From positions 1 to 64,000 of the forward strand of contig DASTRY010000054.1 of the NCBI GenBank assembly GCA_035760965.1: a DNA stretch of 64,000 nt, given 5' to 3'. Of the stretch, positions 6,289-14,689 are shown piece after piece; within the stretch, counting starts at the first letter, position 1, and each line of letters opens with the position of its first letter. The notes below the pieces were generated by a model. It saw only the letters and a list, made by a program, of their open reading frames with translations. It had not been told where the DNA came from and did not search any database. The position numbers were made by a program, and so were the translations under genes. This DNA is from JADGHX01 sp035760965 (GTDB lineage: Bacteria > Pseudomonadota > Gammaproteobacteria > Steroidobacterales > Steroidobacteraceae).

Positions 6289-8967
6289 ATGTCGATCCTG
6301 CCGCCCGATAAAACATCGGAGTTCACGGCTTCGGACATCTTGTCCGCGGATGCATGGAATGGTCGCACGACCAAGCCGGCCCTGGGCCTCGACGTCGCCT
6401 GCACCAAGATCGCCGTCGACTTTCAGAACATGCGGCGGCCCGGCGTCGAGGAGACGATCCGGCGCAATCTCGAGCTGCTGCGGGAGGCCACCTCCAGCGA
6501 CTGCGCCTTCGCCGCCGTCCTGAACCAGGAAGAGCTGACCTTCGAGGACGTCCAGGTCGCGCGCAGCGCCTTCGCCCAGTGCCGCCCGGAAGCCCTCCGG
6601 GGCGAAAGTCTCGATCGGTTCCCCTGGCTCAAGTCCCGCACCGAGCATCTGCGCCTCTCCGAGCTGCGCGACTCGACGGCGCCGCGCCGGGAGCAAATGG
6701 CCGAAGCGCACCGCTTTTCCGAGTTGCAGATCGGCTCGTGCCTGCTCGTCGCCTTCCGGGTGCAAGGCAAGCCCGCGGGCTTCCTCGGCCTCGTGCACGA
6801 CCTGCCGCGCGGCGCTTGGGACGTGAACCTGCAATTGATGCTGAAGCTCATCGGGACGTCGCTCGCGACGGGCCTCGAGCGCATCCGCATCGAAGCGCGC
6901 CTCGCGAAGCTCGAGGAGCGCGCCGCGCTCTCGCAGGCGGCCGCCAACGACGGCCTGTGGGACTTCGACGTCGAGAGCAACGAGGTCTACTTCTCGCCGC
7001 GCTGGAAAGCCATGCTCGGCTACGGCGACGACGACATGCGCGGCTCGCCGGACTGGCGCAGCCTCGTCCATCCGGACGATCTGTCGCGCGTGCAAGCGGC
7101 GATCCGCGATCACGTCGCCGGCAAGACGCCGATCTTCGAGAGCACCCATCGCATGCGCCACCAGAACGGCGAATGGCGCTGGGTCGTGAGTCGCGCGCAG
7201 GCGCGCGTCGACAAGCACGGGCGGCTGCTGCGGCTCGTCGGCGTCGAGCTCGACGTCACCGAGCGCAAGATCTACGAGGAGGCGCTGTTCCGCGAGAAGG
7301 AGAGCGCGCAGATCACCCTGCAGTCGATCGGCGACGGCGTCATCACGACGGACGCGAGCTCGACCATCGACTACATCAATCCCGTCGCCGAGGAGCTGAC
7401 GGGCTGGCGGCTCGAGGATGCGATGGGGCGGCCCGTCGAGGAGATCTTCCGCGCGTTCCACGAGGAGACGTGCGAGCCGCTCGAGAATCCCCTGACCGTT
7501 TCCATCCGCCGCATCCGGCCGATCAAGTCCGTGCGGCCGATGCTGCTCATCCGCCGCGACGGCAACGAGCTCTACGTCGAGAGCACCGCCGCGCCGATTC
7601 GCGACGGCTCCGGTCATGTCGCGGGCGGCGTGCTCGTGTTCCACGACGTGAGCGAGTCGCGCGAGCTGAACCGCCGGCTCTCGTATCACGCGAGCCACGA
7701 CCTGCTCACGGGGCTCGTCAACCGCCGCGAGTTCGAAGCGCGGCTCGAGCGCGCGCTGAAGAGCGCGAAGGCGCGGGAAGCCTCGTACGCGCTCTGCTAC
7801 CTCGACATCGACCAGTTCAAGATCGTCAACGACACCTGCGGCCACAGCGCCGGCGACGCGCTGCTCGGTCAGGTCGGCGCGCTCTTGAAGTCGAAGGTCC
7901 GCTGGCGCGACACGCTGTCGCGACTCGGCGGCGATGAGTTCGGCATTCTGCTCGAGAGCTGCTCGCTCGATGAGGCGATGCGCACCGCCGAAGCGCTGCG
8001 CGAGGCCGTGCGCAATTTCCGCTTCACGTGGGAGGACCGCGTGTTCCGGCTCGGCGCGAGCATCGGCGTCGTGCCGATCTCGGCGGAGAACGAGGACGTC
8101 GCGTCCATCCTGTCGGCCGCGGACAGCGCATGTCAGGCGGCGAAAGAGGGCGGGCGCAATCGCGTGCACAGCTTCGCCGAAAACGACATCGAGCTGATGC
8201 GCCGGCGGCGCGAGATGCAGTGGGCGGCGCGCATCAATGCGGCGCTGGAAGAGGGGCGGTTCGAGCTGTTCCGGATGCAGATCCAGCCGCTGCAGCGGGT
8301 CGATCCCGGCCAGCACTACGAGCTGCTCATCCGTCTGCGCGACGAAGGCGGGCGCATCGTCGCGCCGAACGATTTCATCTCGGCGGCCGAGCGCTACGGC
8401 ATCACGCCTGCGATCGATCGCTGGGTGATCGAGAACGCGTTCCGCTGGCTCGTCTCCGAAGCGGACGAGCGCGAGAAGCTCATGATGTGCTCGATCAACC
8501 TCTCGGGGCAGAGCCTCGGCGACGACAAGTTCCTGCCGTTCGTGATCGACCAGTTCCATCGCAGCGGCCTCGATGCCTCGAAGATCTGCTTCGAGATCAC
8601 GGAGACGGCGGCGGTCGCGAGCTTCTCGCAGGCGAATCGCTTCATCCAGGCGCTGAAGGAGCTCGGGTGCAAGTTCGCGCTCGACGACTTCGGCACGGGC
8701 CTCTCCTCGTTCGGCTACCTGAAGCACTTCCCGGTCGATTTCCTGAAGATCGACGGCAGCTTCGTGCGCGAGATCCTGCGCGATCCGATCGATCGCGAGA
8801 TGGTCCGCTCGATCAACGAGATCGGGCACCTGACCGGCAAGCAGACGATCGCGGAGTTCGCGGAGAACGCCGAGATCATCCAGATGCTCACCAGCCTCGG
8901 TATCGATTACGCGCAGGGCTACGGCGTCGCGCAGCCGCAGCGCGTGCTGAAGTCCGCCGTCGCCTGA
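6289..8967 (+). CDS. PAS-GGDEF-EAL cyclic-di-GMP signalling protein
   Basis: An 892-residue cytoplasmic multidomain protein with no transmembrane segments. Order: a GAF-like region (~45-200), two PAS/PAC domains (~210-340 and ~345-465), a diguanylate cyclase domain with intact GGDEF at ~547-551, and a phosphodiesterase domain (~640-885). The EAL signature reads ELL (YELLIRL), while the metal and catalytic blocks NLSGQ, EITET, DDFGTG, LKIDG and AEFAEN are present, so the domain could be active. The PAS domains would sense a ligand or redox state. ATG at 6289 is the start; upstream in-frame codons lack a ribosome binding site. It stands alone, convergent with nadC. Confidence 0.93.
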   Translation: MSILPPDKTSEFTASDILSADAWNGRTTKPALGLDVACTKIAVDFQNMRRPGVEETIRRNLELLREATSSDCAFAAVLNQEELTFEDVQVARSAFAQCRPEALRGESLDRFPWLKSRTEHLRLSELRDSTAPRREQMAEAHRFSELQIGSCLLVAFRVQGKPAGFLGLVHDLPRGAWDVNLQLMLKLIGTSLATGLERIRIEARLAKLEERAALSQAAANDGLWDFDVESNEVYFSPRWKAMLGYGDDDMRGSPDWRSLVHPDDLSRVQAAIRDHVAGKTPIFESTHRMRHQNGEWRWVVSRAQARVDKHGRLLRLVGVELDVTERKIYEEALFREKESAQITLQSIGDGVITTDASSTIDYINPVAEELTGWRLEDAMGRPVEEIFRAFHEETCEPLENPLTVSIRRIRPIKSVRPMLLIRRDGNELYVESTAAPIRDGSGHVAGGVLVFHDVSESRELNRRLSYHASHDLLTGLVNRREFEARLERALKSAKAREASYALCYLDIDQFKIVNDTCGHSAGDALLGQVGALLKSKVRWRDTLSRLGGDEFGILLESCSLDEAMRTAEALREAVRNFRFTWEDRVFRLGASIGVVPISAENEDVASILSAADSACQAAKEGGRNRVHSFAENDIELMRRRREMQWAARINAALEEGRFELFRMQIQPLQRVDPGQHYELLIRLRDEGGRIVAPNDFISAAERYGITPAIDRWVIENAFRWLVSEADEREKLMMCSINLSGQSLGDDKFLPFVIDQFHRSGLDASKICFEITETAAVASFSQANRFIQALKELGCKFALDDFGTGLSSFGYLKHFPVDFLKIDGSFVREILRDPIDREMVRSINEIGHLTGKQTIAEFAENAEIIQMLTSLGIDYAQGYGVAQPQRVLKSAVA

Positions 8968-8983
8968 GCCCTACGCCGCGCGG

Positions 8984-9826
8984 CTACGCGAACTCGAGCC
9001 GCATGGAGAGATCGACGGCGCGCACGTGCTTCGTCAGCCCGCCCACCGAGATGAAATCGACGCCCGTCAGGGCGATGTCGCGCACCGTTTGCAGCGTCAC
9101 GCTGCCCGAGGCTTCGATTTGCACCGGGCGTCCACGCTCGCGATTGATGGCGACCGCCGTGCGCATGTCGTCGGGCGTGAATTCGTCGAGCATGACGATG
9201 TCGGCGCGCGCCGCGAGCGCCTGATCGAATTCCGCCAGCGATTCGACCTCGATCTCCACCTTCACGCCCGGCGCCGTGCGGCGTGCCGCCTCGATGGCCG
9301 CGGCGATCGAGCCCGCAGTCGCGATGTGGTTCTCCTTGATCAGAACCATGTCGAAGAGACCCATGCGATGGTTCGCCGCGCCACCGCACTGAACGGCGTA
9401 CTTCTGCGCGGTCCGCAGGCCCGGCAGCGTCTTGCGGGTGTCGAGAATCGTGGCGCCCGTGCCGGCGACCGCATCGACATAGCGGCGCGCCTCCGTCGCC
9501 GTCGCCGAGAGCAGTTGCAGAAAGTTCAGCGCGGTGCGCTCGCCCGTGAGGATCGGGCGTGCCGGTCCGGAGATCTCGAACAGCTTCTGGTCGGCGGTAA
9601 TGCGGTCGCCATCACGCGCGAGCCAATCGAGGCGAATGGTCGGATCGAGCTGGCGGAACGTCTCGTCGACCCACGCCTGTCCGCACAGGACGGCGTTCTC
9701 ACGGGTGACGACTCGACCGTGGGCGCGCTGCGCGGCCGGCACGAGGTTCGCTGTAACGTCCCCCGTGCCGACATCTTCGCGTAGTGCGGTTCGAACCTGC
9801 TCGACGAGATCTGTGGGTGCCTTCAT
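8984..9826 (-). CDS. nadC: Nicotinate-nucleotide pyrophosphorylase (quinolinate phosphoribosyltransferase)
   Basis: A 280-residue cytosolic enzyme of NAD synthesis that converts quinolinate and PRPP to nicotinate mononucleotide with release of CO2. Family blocks are present: ALREDVGTGDVT at the N-terminus, SGPARPILTGERTALNFLQ, the DTRKTLPGLR substrate loop, GGAANHRMGL, IKENH, and the C-terminal barrel strands MLDEF, EASG and ISVGGLTKH. Length and order fit the family exactly. It lies 18 bases after the PuuD-like membrane gene on the same strand, so both probably share the promoter at 10495-10523. nadA and nadB are not in the window. Confidence 0.97.
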   Translation of the reverse strand: MKAPTDLVEQVRTALREDVGTGDVTANLVPAAQRAHGRVVTRENAVLCGQAWVDETFRQLDPTIRLDWLARDGDRITADQKLFEISGPARPILTGERTALNFLQLLSATATEARRYVDAVAGTGATILDTRKTLPGLRTAQKYAVQCGGAANHRMGLFDMVLIKENHIATAGSIAAAIEAARRTAPGVKVEIEVESLAEFDQALAARADIVMLDEFTPDDMRTAVAINRERGRPVQIEASGSVTLQTVRDIALTGVDFISVGGLTKHVRAVDLSMRLEFA

Positions 9827-9844
9827 GTCCTGAAGGCTATCACT

Positions 9845-10444
9845 TCAGAAGGGCAGACCGTGCACGGAGCCCGCCATGCACATCAGCATCGGGATCGACA
9901 GCACGAAGTTCGTACGCGAGGCGTAGAGCGCCACCTTGCGGGCCTTCGCCTTCTCGTCGTCCGTCGCCGGCTTGATCCCGAGAATCTTCTTCTGATTCGG
10001 CCAGATGAGGCCCCACACGTTGAACAGCATGATCGTGCCGAGCCAGGCGCCGATGCCGATGATCAGGTAGTAGTGCCCCGGGTCTTCCGGCAGGAGCGTG
10101 CCGAAGGTGAACGCATTGATGAACTTCGGCCCGAGCAGCCACGCTCCCGCGAGCCACGTCACGAGCGCGGACCAGCGGAACCAGAACAGTGCGCGCGGGG
10201 CGACATACTTGTTCACGCCGGCGCCGCCGGGACCGCCTTTATCGGCTGCGGCATCGGCCAAGGCCGGCGTCTGCACCGCGTTGAAGTAATAGAGCAAGCC
10301 GATCCAGAACACACCGGCCACAATGTGCAGCCAGCGTGCGAGACCGAGCTGGTTGAACATGTGCGGGCCGATGATCGCCGCGAGCACGAGCGCGACGATG
10401 ATGCCGAGGATCAGCGACTGCCGATGATTCTGCAAAGGATTCAT
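9845..10444 (-). CDS. PuuD-like (DUF989) integral membrane protein
   Basis: A 199-residue membrane protein with about five helices, resembling the N-terminal membrane domain of urate hydroxylase PuuD. Recognisable parts are RWLHIVAGVFWIGLLYYFN near the start, WFRWSALVTWLAGAWLL, and the C-terminal ARKVALYASRTNFVLSIPML. PuuD also has a C-terminal cytochrome c domain (CxxCH); this protein ends before it and has no such motif, so it would lack haem c. His residues in the helices might still bind haem b. No purine-catabolism genes are nearby. It shares a transcript with nadC. Confidence 0.8.
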   Translation of the reverse strand: MNPLQNHRQSLILGIIVALVLAAIIGPHMFNQLGLARWLHIVAGVFWIGLLYYFNAVQTPALADAAADKGGPGGAGVNKYVAPRALFWFRWSALVTWLAGAWLLGPKFINAFTFGTLLPEDPGHYYLIIGIGAWLGTIMLFNVWGLIWPNQKKILGIKPATDDEKAKARKVALYASRTNFVLSIPMLMCMAGSVHGLPF

Positions 10445-10494
10445 ATGCCCCCCACTTTCTCAAGTTATTGTTCTGGCTTGTTTTGCGCGTTTGA

Positions 10495-10523
10495 AGAATA
10501 GGCGACCACCCCCCATAATTCAA
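10495..10523 (-). promoter_or_regulatory. Sigma70-type promoter for PuuD-like gene and nadC
   Basis: On the minus strand TTGAAT (10523-10518) and TATTCT (10500-10495) are separated by exactly 17 bases. Each matches the sigma70 consensus at four of six positions or better. Predicted transcription starts ~44 bases before the ATG at 10444. It sits in the short divergent space shared with the DUF1289 gene. Confidence 0.5.
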
Positions 10524-10543
10524 CGCCGCGCCGAAGCTTGGAA

Positions 10544-10753
10544 ATGCCCGTCGCTCGACCCGAATCTCCCTGCACGAAGGTGTGTACGCTCGACGGGGAC
10601 GGGTTCTGCATCGGTTGCCTGCGCACCGGCGAGGAAATCGGCCGCTGGCCCGAGATGAGCGCGGAAGAGCAGTGGCGCCTTCTCGAGGAGCTGGCGGAAC
10701 GTCGCCGCCGGCGCACCACTACGACTACTCCCGGGGGTCGACATGAGGAATGA
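10544..10753 (+). CDS. DUF1289 small cysteine-rich protein
   Basis: A 69-residue protein of the DUF1289 family. Four cysteines occur as SPCTKVC and FCIGC, followed by LRTGEEIGRW, the hallmark of the family, and an Arg-rich tail. The Cys pattern suggests a bound metal or Fe-S cluster, but function is not established. ATG at 10544 is preferred over TTG at 10538. It overlaps the BON lipoprotein gene by 11 bases, so they are probably translated from one message together with the glutaredoxin gene. Confidence 0.85.
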   Translation: MPVARPESPCTKVCTLDGDGFCIGCLRTGEEIGRWPEMSAEEQWRLLEELAERRRRRTTTTTPGGRHEE

Positions 10754-11132
10754 ATCGCGAGCCTGCTCCCCGCTCCGGCGTCGGCGCTGGCCCACCCTCG
10801 CGGTCACGATAATTGCGACCTCCATGCTGGGCGGCTGCGCCCTCGCTATGTTGAATGGCGCGGCGAGCTCGGGCGGCAGTTCCGGCGCGAGCGGGTCGTC
10901 GTCCCAAGCTGCCCGCAGCGGCACGGACGACGCGATTTCGACCGCGGTGAGGTCCAAACTGGCTGCCGATCCCGCGCTGAAGGGTTTCAATCTCAGCGTG
11001 GATACCCACGATGGGGTAGTGACCCTGCGGGGTCAGGTGGCTAACGTCGGCCAGCGAAACGCGGCCGTTGCGGATGCACGCGCGGTGAAGGGCGTGAAGT
11101 CGGTGCAGAACCTCCTCACCGTGAAGCCCTAA
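10743..11132 (+). CDS. BON-domain lipoprotein
   Basis: A 129-residue periplasmic lipoprotein. The N-terminus is Arg-rich, followed by a hydrophobic stretch and lipobox LGGC (cleavage before the Cys), then a Ser/Gly-rich linker (~45-60) and a single BON domain (~62-127). The BON domain shows ISTAVRSKLAAD, GVVTLRGQVAN and VKGVKSVQNLL. BON domains bind phospholipid surfaces and occur in OsmY and DolP; DolP has two domains, this protein one. A role in outer-membrane integrity is plausible. It overlaps the DUF1289 gene and precedes glutaredoxin by 18 bases. Confidence 0.88.
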   Translation: MRNESRACSPLRRRRWPTLAVTIIATSMLGGCALAMLNGAASSGGSSGASGSSSQAARSGTDDAISTAVRSKLAADPALKGFNLSVDTHDGVVTLRGQVANVGQRNAAVADARAVKGVKSVQNLLTVKP

Positions 11133-11150
11133 TTTACGAGGCACAGAAAG

Positions 11151-11492
11151 ATGGAAGCAGCAGCAGAGCAGTCGGATGTCGTCACGCGGATCAAGTCGGA
11201 GCTCGCGTCGAGCCCCGTCGTCCTGTTCATGAAAGGCACGCCGGATTTTCCCCAGTGCGGCTTCTCCGCTCAGACGGTGGCCGCGCTGCGCGCGCTCGGC
11301 GCCAAGTTCAAGCACGTGAACATCTTCGAAGACCCGGAGATGCGCGATGCGCTGAAGAAGTACTCCAACTGGCCGACGTACCCGCAGCTCTACGTGAAGG
11401 GCGAGCTGGTCGGCGGCTGCGACATCGCGCTCGAGATGTATCGCAACGGCGAGCTGAAGACGCTCCTGCAGGAAGTCGGGGCGGTCGGCTGA
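11151..11492 (+). CDS. grxD: Monothiol glutaredoxin (Grx4 type)
   Basis: A 113-residue cytosolic monothiol glutaredoxin. The active site is CGFS (Cys36, in PQCGFSAQ), and the glutathione-binding blocks KGTPDFP, NWPTYPQLYV and GGCDIALEM are intact. Proteins of this type carry a [2Fe-2S] cluster between two monomers with glutathione and deliver it to target proteins, often with BolA. No bolA gene is next to it. It ends the three-gene run starting at 10544, and converges with the alcohol dehydrogenase gene over only 7 bases. Confidence 0.96.
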   Translation: MEAAAEQSDVVTRIKSELASSPVVLFMKGTPDFPQCGFSAQTVAALRALGAKFKHVNIFEDPEMRDALKKYSNWPTYPQLYVKGELVGGCDIALEMYRNGELKTLLQEVGAVG

Positions 11493-11504
11493 GCGACGCT
11501 CAGT
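11490..11504. terminator. Short hairpin between convergent grxD and alcohol dehydrogenase genes
   Basis: CTGAGC and GCTCAG flank a three-base GAC loop and include both stop codons. A symmetrical hairpin here could act on both converging transcripts, but there is no T-tract on either side, so it may only stabilise RNA ends. Confidence 0.25.
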
Positions 11505-12603
11505 CCTGCATGCGCAGCACGGGCTTGATCGTTTCCCCGTGCTCCATGTCGCGGAACGCCTCCGCGATCTGCTCGAACCGATAGAAGCGAATCAGCCGAT
11601 CGAAGGGCATGCGGCCCTGCTCGTAGTACTCGATGAGCATCGGGATGAAGAGCTGCGGGGCCGCATCGCCGCCGAGTAGCCCCTGAAGCCTGCGGCCGTT
11701 CGCGAGCATCGCGAACATCTGCGGCTGCCAGTCGCCGCGCGGCGCGGTGACGAAGGCGGCCGTCCCTCGCATTCCCAGACATTCGAGCGCCTGCGAGTAG
11801 ATCGCCGGCACCGAGGTGGTGTTGAAGCTGTAGGTCACGCCGCCGGGCACGAGATCACGTATGGCCTGCGCCAGTGCAGGCGTCTCCTTCGCGTTGATCA
11901 CGTCCGTCGCGCCTAGCTCTGCCGCCAGCACAAGACGCTTCGGCACGACATCCACCGCGATGATGCGCGCGGCGCCGACGAGCCTTGCGGCCATGATCGC
12001 CGACAACCCGACGCTCCCGGTGCCGAACACCGCGAGCGTGTCGCCGGCGCCGACGTTGAGCGAGTTGATCACCGCGCCCGTTCCCGTGATCACGCCGCAA
12101 CCGAGCGGGCCGAGGATTTCGAGCGGCACCTCGCGCGGCACTTTCACCGCGGTGCGTTCCGCGACCACCGTGTGTTTCGCGAACGACGACTGACCGAAGA
12201 AGTGCCCGTGGAGGCGCTGGCCATTCTGGGAGTACGCGCTCGATCCATCGATGCGCGAGCCGCCGAAATTGCGCGGATACATCTGCACGCAGTAGCTGGG
12301 CAGGTTGTGCCGGCAGCTCGTGCACTGCCCGCAGGACGAGCCGCTCAGCACGACGTGATCGCCGACCTGGAGCGAGGTCACCCCCGCGCCGACTTCCTCG
12401 ACGATTCCTGCGCCTTCATGTCCCAGCACGACGGGCCGCGGCGTGCCCGGCCCGCCGCTCGCGCCCGCGCGGGCGTCGGTGTGGCAGATGCCGCTCGCGA
12501 CGATGCGCACGAGCACTTCGCCGGCGCGCGGCCCTTCGAGCTCGATTTCTTCGAGCACCGGGTGGCTCGCGCCCTCGCGCGAAATGGCCGCGAGCGTCTT
12601 CAT
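11500..12603 (-). CDS. Zinc-dependent alcohol dehydrogenase (MDR family)
   Basis: A 367-residue NAD(P)-dependent medium-chain dehydrogenase. Catalytic zinc ligands are in SGICHTD and GHEGAGIVEEVG. The structural zinc site has four cysteines (CGQCTSCRHNLPSYC), and the nucleotide site is GTGSVGLSAIMAA. It most resembles aryl- and glutathione-type alcohol dehydrogenases acting on aromatic or allylic alcohols. It follows the SnoaL-like and carotenoid-oxygenase genes on the same strand with a 37-base gap, so a role in oxidising or reducing the aldehyde released by that oxygenase is a reasonable inference. Confidence 0.92.
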   Translation of the reverse strand: MKTLAAISREGASHPVLEEIELEGPRAGEVLVRIVASGICHTDARAGASGGPGTPRPVVLGHEGAGIVEEVGAGVTSLQVGDHVVLSGSSCGQCTSCRHNLPSYCVQMYPRNFGGSRIDGSSAYSQNGQRLHGHFFGQSSFAKHTVVAERTAVKVPREVPLEILGPLGCGVITGTGAVINSLNVGAGDTLAVFGTGSVGLSAIMAARLVGAARIIAVDVVPKRLVLAAELGATDVINAKETPALAQAIRDLVPGGVTYSFNTTSVPAIYSQALECLGMRGTAAFVTAPRGDWQPQMFAMLANGRRLQGLLGGDAAPQLFIPMLIEYYEQGRMPFDRLIRFYRFEQIAEAFRDMEHGETIKPVLRMQD

Positions 12604-12640
12604 GGCGCGCGACCGCGCCCGAGGGTCGCGCGCTGCGCCG

Positions 12641-13156
12641 TCATTTCTTGCCCTCGCGCGGTAAGAATTCGGGCGGCGCCGCCGGCGCCGTCGGCTTCGC
12701 GGGTATCTTGAGCTCGCCTTTCCAGGGCACCGAGTCGCGGCTCGTCCACGCGTTCACCTGCAAGTGCTGGAAGAGCCACACTCCGTTCTGCTTCACGCAG
12801 AGATCGTTGCGCGTGCCGATGCCGAAGAGGAAGTTGGTCCCGTAGTCGACATTGAATTGCACGATCTGAAAGAAGCTCTTCACACGCGCGCCGGATTCTC
12901 CTTCCGGCGTCATCAGGAAGTGGCTGAAGAGGTGCTGCCGCCCGTACCACCAGTGCTGACGGTCGTACCACAGCTCCTTCAGGTTCTTCAGAATCGCAGC
13001 GTGCCCCTGCACGCGGCCCTGCCACAGGTGATCGAAGTACGCGTCCGGCGCGAAGCACGCGACGGCCGCGTCGGCATCCGCGAGATCGATCGCCCATGCG
13101 TATTTCGCGAACAGCTCCTGGATATCGAGCCGGTCTTCGGCGGTGAGCCTGCTCAT
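12641..13156 (-). CDS. SnoaL/NTF2-like protein
   Basis: A 171-residue protein with the alpha+beta cone fold of the NTF2/SnoaL superfamily. The opening LTAEDRLDIQELFAKYAWAID, the CFAPDAYFDHLWQGRVQG segment and the later VNAWTSRDS strand fit the bile-acid dehydratase/scytalone dehydratase-like branch. A short Pro/Ala-rich tail follows. The family contains dehydratases, isomerases and dioxygenase small subunits, so the reaction cannot be named. Its ATG overlaps the stop of the carotenoid oxygenase gene (ATGA), a strong sign that the two act in the same pathway. Confidence 0.85.
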   Translation of the reverse strand: MSRLTAEDRLDIQELFAKYAWAIDLADADAAVACFAPDAYFDHLWQGRVQGHAAILKNLKELWYDRQHWWYGRQHLFSHFLMTPEGESGARVKSFFQIVQFNVDYGTNFLFGIGTRNDLCVKQNGVWLFQHLQVNAWTSRDSVPWKGELKIPAKPTAPAAPPEFLPREGKK

Positions 13157-14595
13157 GCGGTGTAGCGCCCCGTTTCGAGTGCCTTCATCGGCACGAACAT
13201 GCCGTGGAACGTCGAGCGCACGCGCACCGGCAGCTTCAGCACCGCGAGCGGTCCGTCGGCCAGCCGGCTCGCGTTCAGGATCGCAAGATCGCTGCGGTTC
13301 TCGGCAAGCCGGTTGACGATCGTGAGCAAGTAGCCCTGGCCTTCCCCGGTCCCGGGCTGCACGACGAAGTTCGGCTCGTGTACGCCGTTCGCGCCGGGGT
13401 CCCACACCGTCATCGTGCCGTTCTGGTGATCGAAGCAGCCGATCGCGCCCATGCCCATCTCGCCCGCGCGCGCCGAGGGCGGCCGGCAGATCACGTAGCC
13501 ATAGCGGTACGGCTTGCCGACGTAGCGGTCGTCGCACTTCGGCATTTCGCACGGTGTCTGCGCGAGCAGGCGCGACTCGAAGCCATCGTGCTTGCTGCCG
13601 AGATCGAAGGTCAGGCGGGTGAGCTGCGGCGGGCACGGCTTGTAGGGCGTGCCGTCGTAGGTCGGGAAGAACTCGAAGCAGTTGCCTTGGTACAGGCACA
13701 GATCCAGATGCAGATGCGAGCCTTCGTTGAAGGCATTCATCATGTGTCCGGCGCTCATCGCCGGGCCATGAAACCAGCGCACCGAGGCCGCGTTGCCCCG
13801 CCGCGGGAAAACGGCGAAGTGACTGTGCTTGTCCGGGTGCCAGAGGTAGTACGGCCCGCCGCGCTTCAGCGTCGTCATGTCGGTGATGAGCGGGAAGAAG
13901 GGCACGATGACGTGCGTGTCCGTCACCGCAAAGTCGTGCACCATGGCCGCGTACGGCATGTCGAACCACAGGCGATGCACGACCTTTCCGTGCGCATCCA
14001 TGATGTAGAACGTGAAGTCGAGCGTCGCATCGCCCTGAGCTTGATACGAGAACGCGAGCAGCTCGCCCGTGTGCAGGTCGAGCTTCGGGTGCGCCGTCAT
14101 GCTGACCGAGTCGAGCTTGCCGTCGGCGTTCCATTCGCCGCGGGTCTCGAGCGTCACCGGGTCCACCTCGATCGGCAGCGAGTCTTCTTTCAGGATGAGC
14201 AGGCGCTTCCCGTGCCACACCGCGCTCGTATTCGCGGTGCCGCGATTCTTACCGGCGACCGCGGGGTCGTCGGTGTACCGGTTGCGATAGCGGCCGAACA
14301 GCGAGCGCCGCGCAGCTTCCTGCAGCTTGAAGCGCTCGTTGCGCACCCAGCGGCTGCGGTAATCGACGTGACCATCCTCGAAATGGAAGCGATGGACCAT
14401 GCCTTCGCCGTCGATGAACACATCGTCCTTGGTGAGCGGCGGGTACTGGCGATCGGGCCCGACGCGGTACCACGTCCCGTTCAGGTCGCGTGGCACAGAG
14501 CCGCTCAGCACCTCGAGGTCGCGAATGTCGGACTCGACGCGCAGCGGCGCGCCCCAGCCCCGGTAGAGCGGAATGTCGGGAAATACGACGTCCAT
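13153..14595 (-). CDS. Carotenoid oxygenase family protein (lignostilbene dioxygenase-like)
   Basis: A 480-residue seven-bladed propeller dioxygenase using non-haem Fe(II) held by four histidines. Candidate ligands are in TAHPKLD, MVHDFAVT, RWFHGPAMSAGH and, near the C-terminus, TFHGMFVP. The N-terminal LNGTWYRVGPDRQYPP block is also typical. These enzymes cleave a C=C bond in carotenoids or stilbenes, giving aldehydes. A signal peptide is absent, so it is cytosolic. ATG at 14595 is the start; farther upstream codons would overlap the divergent hydrolase leader. It heads the operon with the SnoaL-like and alcohol dehydrogenase genes. Confidence 0.92.
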   Translation of the reverse strand: MDVVFPDIPLYRGWGAPLRVESDIRDLEVLSGSVPRDLNGTWYRVGPDRQYPPLTKDDVFIDGEGMVHRFHFEDGHVDYRSRWVRNERFKLQEAARRSLFGRYRNRYTDDPAVAGKNRGTANTSAVWHGKRLLILKEDSLPIEVDPVTLETRGEWNADGKLDSVSMTAHPKLDLHTGELLAFSYQAQGDATLDFTFYIMDAHGKVVHRLWFDMPYAAMVHDFAVTDTHVIVPFFPLITDMTTLKRGGPYYLWHPDKHSHFAVFPRRGNAASVRWFHGPAMSAGHMMNAFNEGSHLHLDLCLYQGNCFEFFPTYDGTPYKPCPPQLTRLTFDLGSKHDGFESRLLAQTPCEMPKCDDRYVGKPYRYGYVICRPPSARAGEMGMGAIGCFDHQNGTMTVWDPGANGVHEPNFVVQPGTGEGQGYLLTIVNRLAENRSDLAILNASRLADGPLAVLKLPVRVRSTFHGMFVPMKALETGRYTA

Positions 14596-14689
14596 GAGCG
14601 TGCCTCTCGTTGTCTTTCGATGCTCGCCAACAATGGACCGGTCGGCAATGACGGCGGACGGATTACCCGCAGCGTGGCAACATCGAGTT

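Noticed and set aside
6166..8829. 887-codon open frame opposite the GGDEF-EAL gene
   Set aside because: No recognisable domain; composition is that of an antisense shadow, and the plus-strand gene has several clear domains.
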